From: Alphaproteobacteria bacterium
Lineage (GTDB): Bacteria; Pseudomonadota; Alphaproteobacteria; Rhizobiales; Xanthobacteraceae
Assembly: GCA_016869215.1 (NCBI GenBank)
Contig: VGEP01000008.1
Span: 1 to 64,000 of the forward strand
DNA: 64,000 nucleotides
Reading direction: 5' to 3'
Every line of letters starts with the position of its first letter. Positions within the stretch are counted from its first letter, which is position 1. Under the pieces are notes generated by a model, which saw only the letters and a list, made by a program, of their open reading frames with translations, ran no database searches and was not told the origin of the DNA. A program made the translations under genes and the position numbers. This document shows, piece by piece, positions 29,525 to 38,161 of the stretch.

Positions 29525-30922
29525 CTAGCCTGATCCCGGCCTGTTGTCATGACTCGTCCGCCAAGCGCCGCGCGAGACCGCGAGCGCGATGGTCGTGCCG
29601 AACACCGCGAGCGCGGCCGCGGGCGCCGCGAACATCAGACCCAGACCCGCGCCACCCATGACGAGCAGCCAGCCGCCGCCGACCGCAATCGCGAGGCGGA
29701 TCGCGCCCGCGATCAGCGGCCATTTCAGAGTGCCTGCGCCCTGCGAGGCGAAGTACAGCGCCATCCCCAGGCCGAAGAAGCCGTAGAACGGCCCCACGAC
29801 CTGGAGATAGGCCGTGCCCGCCGCGATCATCGCCGGATCGCTGCCGAACAGCGTTAGCCACGCCGCCGGGGCGAGCGCCGCGGCGATGCCGACGGTGCCG
29901 GTGATCGCAAAGCAGATCCATCCGCCGATCCAGGCGGCGCGCTGCGCCCGCGCAAGCTGGCCCGCGCCGATGTTGGTGCCGACCAGCGCCACCAGCGCGC
30001 CGCCGAAACCGAAGGTCAGCGGGATCAGGAGATATTCCAGCCGCGTGCCGACGCCATAGCCCGCAATCGCCGCCGGCCCGTAAGCGCCGACGAGGCCCGT
30101 GGTCGCGGCGATGGTGATGTTGGTCATCAGCGCGATCAGCGATGCGACTGCGCCGACGCGCACGATGTCGTAGAACAGCGGCCAGCGCAGCCCGCTGCCG
30201 CCGAGGCGCGGGCGAACCGCGCCGCGCCCGGACCAAAGATAGCCCGCGAAGGCCAGCGTCCCGACGCCATAGTAGATCAGGAGCGCAATCGCGCCGCCGG
30301 CCACCTCCAGCCGCGGCAGCGGACCCAATCCGAAGATCAAAGCCGCCGAAAGCGGAACGAGCAGCGCAGCGCCTCCGACGGTCACCGCCGCCGGCACGAA
30401 GGTGTTGCCCGAACCGCGGATGACGTTGGCGAGCGTGTTGAACAGCCAGATCAGGATCACGCCCGCGAACACGATGTCGGAATAGGTCAGCGCGGCATCG
30501 AGCGAAGCCCCGGTGCCGCCCATCGCCGAATAGAGCGAACGGCCGAACGGCAGCATGACGAGCGTGAAGAACGCCGCCAGCACAATGGCGATGACCACGG
30601 CATGCAGCACGATGGCGTCGGCGTCCGCCTTGCGGCCGGAGCCGAGCGCACGCGCCACCGACGACGACACGCCGCCGCCCATCGCGCCCGACGACATCAT
30701 CTGCATCAGCATGACGCCGGGAAACACCAGCGTCACGCCGGCCAGTGCATCGGTGCCGAGGAAGCCGACGAAGTAGGCCTCGATCAGGCCGGTCGAGCCC
30801 TGCACCACCGTGGTCACGACGTTGGGCGCGGCAAGACGCAGCAGCGTCGGCGCGATCGGCCCTTCCAGCAGCAGCCGCGTGCGGGGATGCAACGATCGCT
30901 CGTTCAAGCGCGGTTCGCTCAA
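29525..30922 (-). CDS. MATE family efflux transporter
   Basis: A 465-residue multidrug and toxic compound extrusion pump with twelve predicted helices in two related halves (first half begins LAAPNVVTTVVQGSTGLIEAYFVG, second FYDIVRVGAVASLIALMTN). The only start in register near the family N-terminus is a TTG at 30922, three bases after the ftsY stop, so translation is probably coupled to ftsY. The start is inferred. The exported compound is unknown. Confidence 0.86.
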   Translation of the reverse strand: MSEPRLNERSLHPRTRLLLEGPIAPTLLRLAAPNVVTTVVQGSTGLIEAYFVGFLGTDALAGVTLVFPGVMLMQMMSSGAMGGGVSSSVARALGSGRKADADAIVLHAVVIAIVLAAFFTLVMLPFGRSLYSAMGGTGASLDAALTYSDIVFAGVILIWLFNTLANVIRGSGNTFVPAAVTVGGAALLVPLSAALIFGLGPLPRLEVAGGAIALLIYYGVGTLAFAGYLWSGRGAVRPRLGGSGLRWPLFYDIVRVGAVASLIALMTNITIAATTGLVGAYGPAAIAGYGVGTRLEYLLIPLTFGFGGALVALVGTNIGAGQLARAQRAAWIGGWICFAITGTVGIAAALAPAAWLTLFGSDPAMIAAGTAYLQVVGPFYGFFGLGMALYFASQGAGTLKWPLIAGAIRLAIAVGGGWLLVMGGAGLGLMFAAPAAALAVFGTTIALAVSRGAWRTSHDNRPGSG

Positions 30923-30925
30923 GCG

Positions 30926-31864
30926 TCACTCGATCCCTGCGATGGCGCGCGCGAAGTCCTTGGCCTCGAACGGCGCAAGATCGTCGACGCCCTCGCCGAC
31001 GCCGATGAAATGGATCGGCAGCTTGAACTTGCGCGCGATGGCGACGAGGATGCCGCCGCGCGCGGTGCCGTCGAGCTTTGTCATCACGAGGCCTGTGACG
31101 CCCGCGGTCTTGCCGAACATCTCGACCTGCGACAGCGCGTTCTGCCCGACGGTCGCGTCGAGCACCAGCAGCACAGCATGCGGCGCTTCCGGATCGACCT
31201 TCTTCATCACCCGCACGATCTTGTGCAACTCGTCCATCAGCTCGGCGCGGTTCTGCAGCCGCCCGGCGGTGTCGACGATCAGAACGTCCGCGCCCTCGGC
31301 CTTGGCCGCGGTGAGCGCGTCGAACGCGAGCCCCGCCGCGTCGGCGCCCGGCTCCCGCGCCACGACTTTGGCGCCGGTGCGCGTGCCCCAGATTTTCAGC
31401 TGATCGATGGCGGCGGCGCGGAACGTGTCGCCGGCAGCCAGCATCACCTTCCTGCGCTCGGCGGAGAACTTCGAGGCGAGCTTGCCGATCAGCGTGGTCT
31501 TGCCGGAGCCGTTGACGCCGACCACCAGGATCGCGAACGGTTTCGCGGCTCCGATTTCGAGCGGCTTTGCGAAGGGTAAGAGGATTTTCTCGACCTCTCC
31601 CGCCACCACCGCCTTCACCTCGTCGGCGGAGATTGCCTTGTCGTAGCGGCCCTCGCCCACCGCCGCGGCGATGCCGGCCGCGGTTTCGACGCCCAGGTCG
31701 GCGCGGATCAGCACCTCCTCGATCTCCTCGACCATGGCGGCATCGAGCTTGCGCTTGGACACAAGGTCGGCGAGCGCACCGCCAAGCGCGGAGGAGGTGC
31801 GCTTGAGCCCGCCGGTGAGGCGCTGCCACCAGCCGCGTGGAACTTCCGAAGTGCTGTCGTTCAT
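30926..31864 (-). CDS. ftsY: Signal recognition particle receptor FtsY
   Basis: The SRP GTPase receptor at the inner membrane. The 312-residue protein from the ATG at 31864 has a short acidic A-region and then the four-helix N domain, G1 GVNGSGKTT (116-124), the DTFRAAA insertion-box motif, G3 DTAGRLQN, G4 TKLDGTARGG and the C-terminal GVGEGVDDLAPF. Its partner ffh is in this window at 40911. It is short compared with E. coli FtsY because the A domain is reduced, as usual in alphaproteobacteria. Confidence 0.95.
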   Translation of the reverse strand: MNDSTSEVPRGWWQRLTGGLKRTSSALGGALADLVSKRKLDAAMVEEIEEVLIRADLGVETAAGIAAAVGEGRYDKAISADEVKAVVAGEVEKILLPFAKPLEIGAAKPFAILVVGVNGSGKTTLIGKLASKFSAERRKVMLAAGDTFRAAAIDQLKIWGTRTGAKVVAREPGADAAGLAFDALTAAKAEGADVLIVDTAGRLQNRAELMDELHKIVRVMKKVDPEAPHAVLLVLDATVGQNALSQVEMFGKTAGVTGLVMTKLDGTARGGILVAIARKFKLPIHFIGVGEGVDDLAPFEAKDFARAIAGIE

Positions 31865-31908
31865 GGTGGCAGCCGTGATACCCGTTCCGGCAAATCTAGG
31901 TAAGTGAC

Positions 31909-32595
31909 ATGACACCGGAAGATATGGTGAGCCGGCTGCTCTACCGCGACGGCCTGATGCTGATCCTGAACAAACCCGCGGGGCTTGCCGTGCACAAGGG
32001 CCCCAAGGGCGGCCCGAGCCTGGAGGACTGGTTCGACGCGCTGCGCTTCGGCCTGCCGCGCATGCCCGCACTGGCGCATCGCCTCGACAAGGAAACCTCC
32101 GGCTGCCTCGTGCTCGGCCGCCACAGGAAGGCCATCGCGGACCTCAACCTGCTGTTCCGCAACGGCAAGGTCGGCAAGACCTACTGGGCCGTGGTCGAGG
32201 GCACCCCCGAAGCCGACGAGGGCCGCATCGACCTGCCGCTCGGACGGCTCGACGACAAGATCGGCTGGTGGATGAAGCACGATCCGAACGGCCTGCCGTC
32301 GGTCTCGACCTGGAAGGTTCTGGGACGCGCCGACGGCTTCACCTGGCTCGCACTCGAACCGCTGACCGGCCGCACGCACCAGCTTCGCGTGCATTGCGCC
32401 GAAAGCGGCTGGCCGATCCTCGGCGACGACATCTACGGCAAGGCCCCGCGCCGCGGCGGGCCGGGCCTGCATCTGCACGCGCGCGAAATCGTGGTGCCGC
32501 TGTACAAGAACCGCCCGGCAATCTCGGTCACTGCGCCCGTGCCTGAGCATATGAAGGAGCGGCTGACGGCGTGCGGGTGGAGCGGCGAAGGCTGA
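31909..32595 (+). CDS. RluA-family RNA pseudouridine synthase
   Basis: It isomerises uridine to pseudouridine in rRNA or tRNA. The 228-residue protein has no S4 domain. The catalytic Asp lies in MPALAHRLDKETSGCLVLGR, and other family blocks are LILNKPAGLAVHKGP, KTYWAVVEG and ALEPLTGRTHQLRVH. It is divergent from ftsY with 44 bp between starts. The target position cannot be assigned from sequence alone. Confidence 0.9.
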   Translation: MTPEDMVSRLLYRDGLMLILNKPAGLAVHKGPKGGPSLEDWFDALRFGLPRMPALAHRLDKETSGCLVLGRHRKAIADLNLLFRNGKVGKTYWAVVEGTPEADEGRIDLPLGRLDDKIGWWMKHDPNGLPSVSTWKVLGRADGFTWLALEPLTGRTHQLRVHCAESGWPILGDDIYGKAPRRGGPGLHLHAREIVVPLYKNRPAISVTAPVPEHMKERLTACGWSGEG

Positions 32596-32606
32596 CCGTT
32601 CGCCGG

Positions 32607-33671
32607 TCATCGTCCTCCGCCACCGGCGTTCGGTCCGATCAGCCGCAACGCCAGCATTCCGAACTGCGCGACCCAATGCGCGACGGTTTGGTAGTCGCCG
32701 TCCCAATGGCTGCGATTGCGATAACCCGCAGAGAAATGAGCGGCAAAGCCCCGGTCGTAGGCGGGCAACCCCGTCTTCCGGTAAAGCGCTGCCAACGCCC
32801 AGCTTCGGCTGAAATTGAGCCCGTGATGATGGGCCGACACCGGCGCGGCGATCGCATCCGGCACGCCGGGCAGCTTCAGGAATTCGTCGTTCCAGCGTTC
32901 GAACTCGGCGGCGGTCAAAACCGCCGAAGCGAGCCACGTTCGATGCAGACAGACCGACATAAACTCGGCCCGCTCACGCCGGTAGTCACAGCGCGGGCCC
33001 GCTCGCAGCAGCGAGGTCCGGGCGTAGCCGTTGGCAAAATCCTGCAGGTCCCGGTCGCCGACGGCCGCCGCATATTCGATCAGGTTGATCAGCGCCCACG
33101 AGACGCTGCCATAGGAGCCTTCGTGAAGGTCCGACCGCCGTTTGGCAGCGAAGGCTTTCAGGCTGCCGGCCACGTCGCCCGCCATCGCTCGCAGCTTTTG
33201 CGATCCGAAGCGGCGTTCGTGTTCGAAGGCAAGCCTGAGGAACCAGGCGCGGCCATAGGGCATCTCGAAGTCCGGATTGCGGGCCAGCATGGCGCGCTCC
33301 AGCGCGAGCTTTTCCGGATCGAGTTGCTGCTCGATATATGCGTCGTGGCGTTTGTCCTGGGCAATGTCTCCAAACAGGACGAGGCCCAGAACACCGTGCA
33401 CCGATGAATGCCAGTCGATACAGCCGCGAAAAACGTCATGCGTGGTATCGCGGCGCTTGACGCAGCGTTCGATCGGTTGGACCAGCTGGGCCGCGATAAT
33501 CGCGCGGTCGCGCGCGACGTCCTGCGACGTGGCATAGGGTCCGGATTGAGACCATGCAGGCGCCCCGGCGCCTGCCGCCAACAGTCCGGCGATCAGACAC
33601 AGCCGTCGCGCCGCTTCCGGTCCCAAGACGGCCGGCCGAAATCGGCGCTGGCTCCAATTGCGCCGTGCCAT
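32607..33671 (-). CDS. DUF2891-type exported protein
   Basis: A 354-residue protein with a signal-like region (ARRLCLIAGLLAAGAGAPAWS) from the chosen ATG at 33671. The family hallmark FRGCIDWHSSVHGVLGLVL is present, as are YGRAWFLRLAFEHE, EGSYGSVSWALINLIEYA and SRSWALAALYRKTG near the C-terminus, which suggests an alpha/alpha-barrel like those of glycoside-processing enzymes. No activity is known for DUF2891. It starts 5 bp after the stop of the cysteine-rich gene upstream, so the two are probably cotranscribed. No clear ribosome binding site is seen. Confidence 0.8.
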   Translation of the reverse strand: MARRNWSQRRFRPAVLGPEAARRLCLIAGLLAAGAGAPAWSQSGPYATSQDVARDRAIIAAQLVQPIERCVKRRDTTHDVFRGCIDWHSSVHGVLGLVLFGDIAQDKRHDAYIEQQLDPEKLALERAMLARNPDFEMPYGRAWFLRLAFEHERRFGSQKLRAMAGDVAGSLKAFAAKRRSDLHEGSYGSVSWALINLIEYAAAVGDRDLQDFANGYARTSLLRAGPRCDYRRERAEFMSVCLHRTWLASAVLTAAEFERWNDEFLKLPGVPDAIAAPVSAHHHGLNFSRSWALAALYRKTGLPAYDRGFAAHFSAGYRNRSHWDGDYQTVAHWVAQFGMLALRLIGPNAGGGGR

Positions 33672-33676
33672 CGCGG

Positions 33677-34270
33677 TCAGCGGCCGAAGCAGCCGACGTT
33701 GCAGGCTTCCCGGCTTCGATTGGCGCGATTGAGGCATGCGGTAAAGTTGTCGGGATTGGTCTGACTTCGGCATGCGTTGGTATTGTTGGTCTGCTGGCAA
33801 TGACAGCACGAGTTGCACACTTCCGCCTGTCCCCGGAAGCGCTCGCAACGATCGCAGGGCGACGCCTGGGCACCGCCGACGCGGGTTGCAGAGAACGAGC
33901 CGCTGGTGTTGCCGATGACCCAGCGCCCCGACATCGAATTTCCAGAGATCGTTCCGCTGTACGCGACCGAATGATTGACACCGCCGGTTCCGTCATAAGT
34001 CTTGGTGAAGGAGACCGAGGAGCCGCTGATGGTACCCCGGACATTGCCGAACAGCTGACTGGCGGACTTGTTGCCGAATGTGTTGGGCTCGGTCGTGCGG
34101 CCGGTCACCGCACCCTGCGAACCGCTCAGTGTCAGCACGAACGGGACCGAGCGCCGGCCGTCGGGATAAGTGTAGCTGCCTCGCCATTCCTCCGCGGCCG
34201 CCTGCGCACCAAACGGCGCCAACACCAGCACCACCAGCAGACACTCGAACAATCGCTTAAACATCTTCAT
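33677..34270 (-). CDS. Secreted protein with beta-rich domain and cysteine-rich C-terminus
   Basis: Unrecognised. It has 197 residues from the ATG at 34270, with GGGAGG upstream, and a signal peptide MKMFKRLFECLLVVLVLAPFGAQAAA. The first half (WRGSYTYPDGRRSVPFVLTLSG...SMSGRWVIGNTSGSFSATR) looks like a small beta-barrel with repeated Gly/Ser turns. The last 60 residues carry about ten cysteines, including C-D-R-C, C-N-S-C-C-H-C and C-N-V-G-C, unusual for a cytoplasmic protein and fitting disulfide bonding or metal binding in the periplasm. It lies next to the DUF2891 gene in the same direction. The function is unknown. Confidence 0.72.
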   Translation of the reverse strand: MKMFKRLFECLLVVLVLAPFGAQAAAEEWRGSYTYPDGRRSVPFVLTLSGSQGAVTGRTTEPNTFGNKSASQLFGNVRGTISGSSVSFTKTYDGTGGVNHSVAYSGTISGNSMSGRWVIGNTSGSFSATRVGGAQASPCDRCERFRGQAEVCNSCCHCQQTNNTNACRSQTNPDNFTACLNRANRSREACNVGCFGR

Positions 34271-34312
34271 CGCTGCCTCCCGTTATGAATTGCGAACGCA
34301 AAAATCGCAGGC

Positions 34313-34954
34313 TCAGTAGATCGTCTCCTTCATCCGCTGCGGCGCGATGCGGTCGTGCTCCGGGCCGCCGAGCTTGCCTTCGCTGATCTCGGCGAGGATC
34401 GTGCCGGCCGTCGGCAGGCTCGAACGCTCGACCTGGATCGACGGGTCCCAGAGCTTCGAGCGCACGATCGCCTTGGCGCACTGGAAGAACACCTGATCGA
34501 CCGCGATCACCAGCACCGAGCGCGGCGCCTTGCCCTGCATGGTGAAGCTTTCGCACAGCGCCGGGTCGGTCGAGATGGTGGCGCGGCCCATGATGCGCAG
34601 CGTCTCGCTGACGCCGGGAATGAGGAACAACAGCGCCACGCGCGGGTCGGCGATCAGGTTGCGCAGGCTGTCGATGCGGTTGTTGCCGCGGCGGTCCGGG
34701 ACCACGACGGTTTTCTCATCGAGCACGCGCACAAAGCCCTTGGGGTCGCCGCGCGGCGAGCAGTCGAGGCCGTTCGGCCCTGAGGTGGCGAGCGCGAAGA
34801 ACGGCGAGGCCTCGATCAACGCACGATAAGCATTGGTGACGCGGTCGGTCTCCTTCACCTTCGCCGGCGGATAGACCGGCTCCCGATAAAGCGCTTCAAG
34901 CTGCTCGATGGTGGTGACGGTGTGGGTTCCGTTGGCGGCCAAGTGCGTTGCCAT
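34313..34954 (-). CDS. Pyridoxamine 5'-phosphate oxidase-like flavin/heme-binding protein
   Basis: A 213-residue split-barrel FMN-binding protein of the PPOX superfamily, MSMEG_1061-like subgroup. Features are PFFALATSGPNGLDCSPRGD (about 52-71), VLDEKTVVVPDRRGNNRIDSL and the ADPRVALLFLIPGVSETLRIMGRA strand pair. The ATG at 34954 follows GGGGAGA. Such proteins reduce quinone-like or F420/FMN-linked substrates, or bind heme; the substrate is unknown. It is separated from mtaB by a repeat element. Confidence 0.85.
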   Translation of the reverse strand: MATHLAANGTHTVTTIEQLEALYREPVYPPAKVKETDRVTNAYRALIEASPFFALATSGPNGLDCSPRGDPKGFVRVLDEKTVVVPDRRGNNRIDSLRNLIADPRVALLFLIPGVSETLRIMGRATISTDPALCESFTMQGKAPRSVLVIAVDQVFFQCAKAIVRSKLWDPSIQVERSSLPTAGTILAEISEGKLGGPEHDRIAPQRMKETIY

Positions 34955-34982
34955 ATCTGAATCTCCCCGGCCGCGCAGTCTA

Positions 34983-35083
34983 GAGCCTTTCCGGCTTTGT
35001 TGGAATCAGGGCCGGAAAGGCTCCTGCTTCTATTTTGACGCGTTTTCTTGACGCGAACCGGTTCCCACTTCGCTTGAAAACGC
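34983..35083. repeat. Composite palindromic repeat
   Basis: Two hairpins in tandem. The first is GAGCCTTTCCGGC (34983-34995) with its exact complement at 35011-35023. The second is GCGTTTTC (35040-35047) / GAAAACGC (35076-35083) with internal TTGACGCGAACCGGTTCCC. The second unit recurs at 58375-58421 with two mismatches in 47 bases. Such elements are common in Bradyrhizobiaceae intergenic DNA (recalled, not searched). It lies between the PPOX start and the mtaB stop. Confidence 0.8.
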
Positions 35084-35087
35084 TTCG

Positions 35088-36323
35088 TTACGCCGCCGCC
35101 AGTTGTCGCCCGTCGTGGCCGGCAATGGCGACGTCGAGGATTGCGCCGGGCGCAGCCTGAGCCTGCAACCGCACCGGCAGGAACTGCTCGGTGCGCGCCA
35201 GCGATGGCGTCTCCGCCAGCACGCGGCGGCGCATGCCGATTTCGGCGTCCAGGTGCCGCCGCAGCGCCGTCTCGCCCCGCTCACGCAGACGCGCCGCGCG
35301 CTCCTTGACGGTCTCGCGCGCCACCTGCGGCATGCGCGCGGCCGGCGTACCGGGTCGCGGCGAGAACGGGAAGACATGAAGCTGCGTCAGCCCGCATTCG
35401 TCCACGAGGTCGAGCGAGCGCGCGAACATATCCTCGGTCTCGGTCGGGAAGCCCGCGATGATGTCGGCGCCGAAGGCGACGTCGGGACGCAACCGGCGCA
35501 CGCGTTCGCAGAACGCAATGGCATCGCCGCGCGAATGCCGGCGCTTCATGCGCTTGAGGACCAGGTCGTCGCCCGCCTGCAGCGACAGATGCAGATGCGG
35601 CATCAAGCGCGGTTCGTTCGCCAGCGCGTCGAGCAGATCGCCGTCGGCCTCGACCGAATCGATCGACGACAGCCGCAGACGCTTGAGCTCCGGCACCTCG
35701 CGCAACAGGCGCTTGACCAGTGCGCCCAGCGTGGACGCGCCGGGCAGGTTCGATCCGTAGCTCGTGATGTCGACGCCGGTCAGCACGATCTCGGCATGGC
35801 CGCTCTCGACCAGCCTGCGCGCCTGCGCCACCGCGTCGTCCGGCGACACCGAGCGCGAATTGCCGCGCCCGAACGGGATGATGCAGAAGGTACAGCGGTG
35901 ATCGCAGCCGTTCTGCACCTGCAGGAACGCGCGCACGCGGCCTTCGATGCCGTCCGCGGTGTGCGGGGTCACGGCAGTCGCAGACATGATGTCGCCGACG
36001 CGCACGCGCTCGCCGGAACGCGCCGGGTTCCAGGCCGCAGCGTCCAGCTTCTCCTCATTGCCGAGCACGCGGTCGACTTCGGGCATGGCGGCAAAGCCCT
36101 GCGGATCGGTCTGCGCAGCGCAGCCGGTGACGACGATTTGCGTGCCCGGCCGTTCGCGGCGGAGCTTGCGGATCGCCTGCCGCGCCTGCCGCACCGCTTC
36201 GCCGGTGACCGCGCAGGTGTTGACCACCACCGCATCGCTGCCAGCAGCGTCGGCATTGCGCCGGATTACCTCGGACTCAAAGGCGTTCAGGCGGCAGCCG
36301 AAGGTGACGACGTCGACGGTCAT
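35088..36323 (-). CDS. mtaB: tRNA (N6-L-threonylcarbamoyladenosine(37)-C2)-methylthiotransferase MtaB
   Basis: A radical-SAM methylthiotransferase that converts t6A37 to ms2t6A in tRNAs reading ANN codons. The 411-residue protein has an N-terminal MTTase domain (MTVDVVTFGCRLNAFESEVI, with further Cys in VVNTCAVT and VVTGCAAQ) and the radical-SAM cluster motif C-D-H-R-C-T-F-C in QNGCDHRCTFCIIPFGRG. A TRAM-like C-terminal domain ends ILDVAIAGHDGRQLAAA. It starts 10 bp after the dapF stop, so the pair forms an operon. Confidence 0.94.
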   Translation of the reverse strand: MTVDVVTFGCRLNAFESEVIRRNADAAGSDAVVVNTCAVTGEAVRQARQAIRKLRRERPGTQIVVTGCAAQTDPQGFAAMPEVDRVLGNEEKLDAAAWNPARSGERVRVGDIMSATAVTPHTADGIEGRVRAFLQVQNGCDHRCTFCIIPFGRGNSRSVSPDDAVAQARRLVESGHAEIVLTGVDITSYGSNLPGASTLGALVKRLLREVPELKRLRLSSIDSVEADGDLLDALANEPRLMPHLHLSLQAGDDLVLKRMKRRHSRGDAIAFCERVRRLRPDVAFGADIIAGFPTETEDMFARSLDLVDECGLTQLHVFPFSPRPGTPAARMPQVARETVKERAARLRERGETALRRHLDAEIGMRRRVLAETPSLARTEQFLPVRLQAQAAPGAILDVAIAGHDGRQLAAA

Positions 36324-36333
36324 GGCTTCGCGC

Positions 36334-37203
36334 TCATCCAGCCTTGGCGAACAACGCCGGGTCGAAGCGGCCCTCGAACTCGAACTCCACCGGGCCGGTC
36401 ATCAGCACATGATCGTCGCGTTCGCGCCACTCGATGAGAAGATCGCCACCGGGCAGAGAGACGCGCACCTTGCGCCCGGTGCGCTTGAGCCGCGCGGCCG
36501 CGACCGCGGCGGCGCAGGCCGCCGAGCCGCAGGCCTTGGTCAGGCCCGCGCCGCGCTCCCAGGTGCGGATGACGATGTGCTCGCGCGACTTCACCGCACA
36601 CAGCGTGATGTTGGCGCGCTGCGGAAATATCGGATGATGTTCCAGCATCGGCCCGAGCCTGGCGAGATCGTAGGCGTTCACGTCCTCGACCCAGAAGATC
36701 GCGTGCGGGTTGCCCATGCTCACGACCGACGGCGAGTGCAAGACCGGCTTATCGATCGGGCCGATCTGCAATTCGATCGCGCGCGTGTCGCGGAATTCTT
36801 CCGCCAGCGGAATTTCGTTCCACGCAAAGCGCGGCGCGCCCATGTCGACCGTGAACGTGCCGTCCGGGTTCTTCCAGGTTTCCAGCACGCGGCCGTCGAC
36901 CTCGAACGCCAGCCGGTCCCTGCCCGTTTCCGTGGCAATCAGCGAGGCAACGCAGCGCATGCCGTTGCCGCAGGCGCCCGCCGCCGAGCCGTCGCTGTTG
37001 AAGATGCGGACGAGCGATTCGGTGCCCGGCTTGCGCGGCGGATAGAGCGCCATCAGCTGATCGTAGGGCGCGCCCTCGGGCGACGCGGCAGCGCGCGCCT
37101 CGTCGGCGCCGATCGCGCCGGAATCGCTCCGCATGTCGACGACGACGATCTCGTTGCCGAGACCGTTCATCTTCACAAAGGCCCGGTTGGCGAGCGCGCT
37201 CAT
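36334..37203 (-). CDS. dapF: Diaminopimelate epimerase
   Basis: It converts LL- to meso-diaminopimelate for lysine and peptidoglycan. The protein is 289 residues from [21 protein letters not shown] (ATG at 37203); an upstream ATG would add an unconserved stretch. The two catalytic cysteines lie in [10 protein letters not shown] and [25 protein letters not shown] is another family block. It is cofactor-independent and cytoplasmic, and leads the dapF-mtaB operon. Confidence 0.94.
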   Translation of the reverse strand: MSALANRAFVKMNGLGNEIVVVDMRSDSGAIGADEARAAASPEGAPYDQLMALYPPRKPGTESLVRIFNSDGSAAGACGNGMRCVASLIATETGRDRLAFEVDGRVLETWKNPDGTFTVDMGAPRFAWNEIPLAEEFRDTRAIELQIGPIDKPVLHSPSVVSMGNPHAIFWVEDVNAYDLARLGPMLEHHPIFPQRANITLCAVKSREHIVIRTWERGAGLTKACGSAACAAAVAAARLKRTGRKVRVSLPGGDLLIEWRERDDHVLMTGPVEFEFEGRFDPALFAKAG

Positions 37204-37389
37204 CGAGAATCCGAACTGGACCGATCGGTTGCAGGTCCGGTTTATATGGGAACCGGCCAAGCCAAGGCCAGCGATACCGCAACGGGGGCGCTGCGGGTGA
37301 CTTTTCGCACCTGCCGCGCCCGGACCGGCGTGCTACATTTGCGCGATTCCATCTGCGCCGCCGGGACGCGGCGTTCCGAGGAGAGACCG

Positions 37390-37998
37390 ATGAGGCGCCC
37401 ATTGCGGGCCTTCGCACTGGCCGTGGCCCTGACGCTCGCCGCAGCCCCTGGCGCTTTCGGGCAATCCTCGCCGCCGGCCGCCGACCCGCCCCCTCCGCCG
37501 CCGCCCGCTCAGGCCCAACCGCCCGGGCAGAACGGCGATCCGTTCGGCGAGGCGCTGACGCTTGCGCCCAAAACGATCATCTTCCTGAAGGGCCAGGCCA
37601 AGTGGGACAGCGCGCTCGAAAGTCTGATCGACGCGTTCAAGTCGGTCTATGCCTTCCTCGACAAGGAAAGCATCAAGCGCGCCGGACCGGCGATGACGAT
37701 CTACACCCAGGCCGACGACACCGGCTTCCAGTTCCAGGCCGCAGTCCCGATCGAGGCCCCGCCGAAGGACCCGCCGAAGGGCGACATGGCGGTCGGACAG
37801 TCGCCCGGCGGCAAGGCGCTGAAGTTCGTCCACCGCGGCAGCTACGATTCGATGGACTCGACCTACGAGGCCATCACCAATCATCTCGACGAGAAGCGGC
37901 TCGAAGCCGAGGACGTGTTCATCGAGGAATACCAGACCGATCCGGTCACCACGCCGGAGGACAAGTTCGTCGTCCACGTCTACGTGCCGATCAAGTGA
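37390..37998 (+). CDS. Exported GyrI-like/effector-binding domain protein
   Basis: A 202-residue protein. The ATG at 37390 follows GAGGAGAG. The signal peptide MRRPLRAFALAVALTLAAAPGAFG is followed by a proline-rich linker (about 30-55, PPPPPPP). The rest resembles the GyrI/SOUL-like small-molecule-binding fold of AraC-type effector domains: TIYTQADDTGFQFQAAVPIEAP, GGKALKFVHRGSYDSMDSTYEAI and a C-terminal FVVHVYVPIK. These domains are usually cytoplasmic, so export is notable. The ligand is unknown. It is divergent from dapF and convergent to a ceramidase-type gene. Confidence 0.8.
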   Translation: MRRPLRAFALAVALTLAAAPGAFGQSSPPAADPPPPPPPAQAQPPGQNGDPFGEALTLAPKTIIFLKGQAKWDSALESLIDAFKSVYAFLDKESIKRAGPAMTIYTQADDTGFQFQAAVPIEAPPKDPPKGDMAVGQSPGGKALKFVHRGSYDSMDSTYEAITNHLDEKRLEAEDVFIEEYQTDPVTTPEDKFVVHVYVPIK

Positions 37999-38001
37999 CC
38001 G

Positions 38002-38071
38002 GTGCCCCGCTTCCGAAGTTCACGATACACAGCAGCAATCGCCGACACGAACTTCGGAAGCAAAGGGGCAC
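38002..38071. repeat. Large palindrome, first of a pair
   Basis: GTGCCCC (38002-38008) and GCTTCCGAAGTTC (38009-38021) pair with GAACTTCGGAAGC (38049-38061) and GGGGCAC (38065-38071) around a 27-nt loop, leaving an AAA bulge. That is 20 base pairs of near-perfect stem starting right after the stop at 37998. It has no T-tract. The ends GTGCC...GGCAC are shared with the second palindrome at 38091. Confidence 0.8.
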
Positions 38072-38090
38072 TGGCAATTCTATGATGCTC

Positions 38091-38161
38091 GTGCCGCTTT
38101 CGATTTGAAGTTCCTGAACAAGTTTGCTGCAAGTGATGCAGGAACTTCAAATCGGCGGCAC
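38091..38161. repeat. Large palindrome, second of a pair
   Basis: GTGCCGC (38091-38097) and GATTTGAAGTTCCTG (38102-38116) pair with CAGGAACTTCAAATC (38139-38153) and GCGGCAC (38155-38161) around a 22-nt loop. The outer GTGCC and the inner GAAGTTC core are shared with the first palindrome, so the two look like diverged members of one element type. The right arm forms the last codons and stop of the ceramidase-family gene. Confidence 0.8.
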
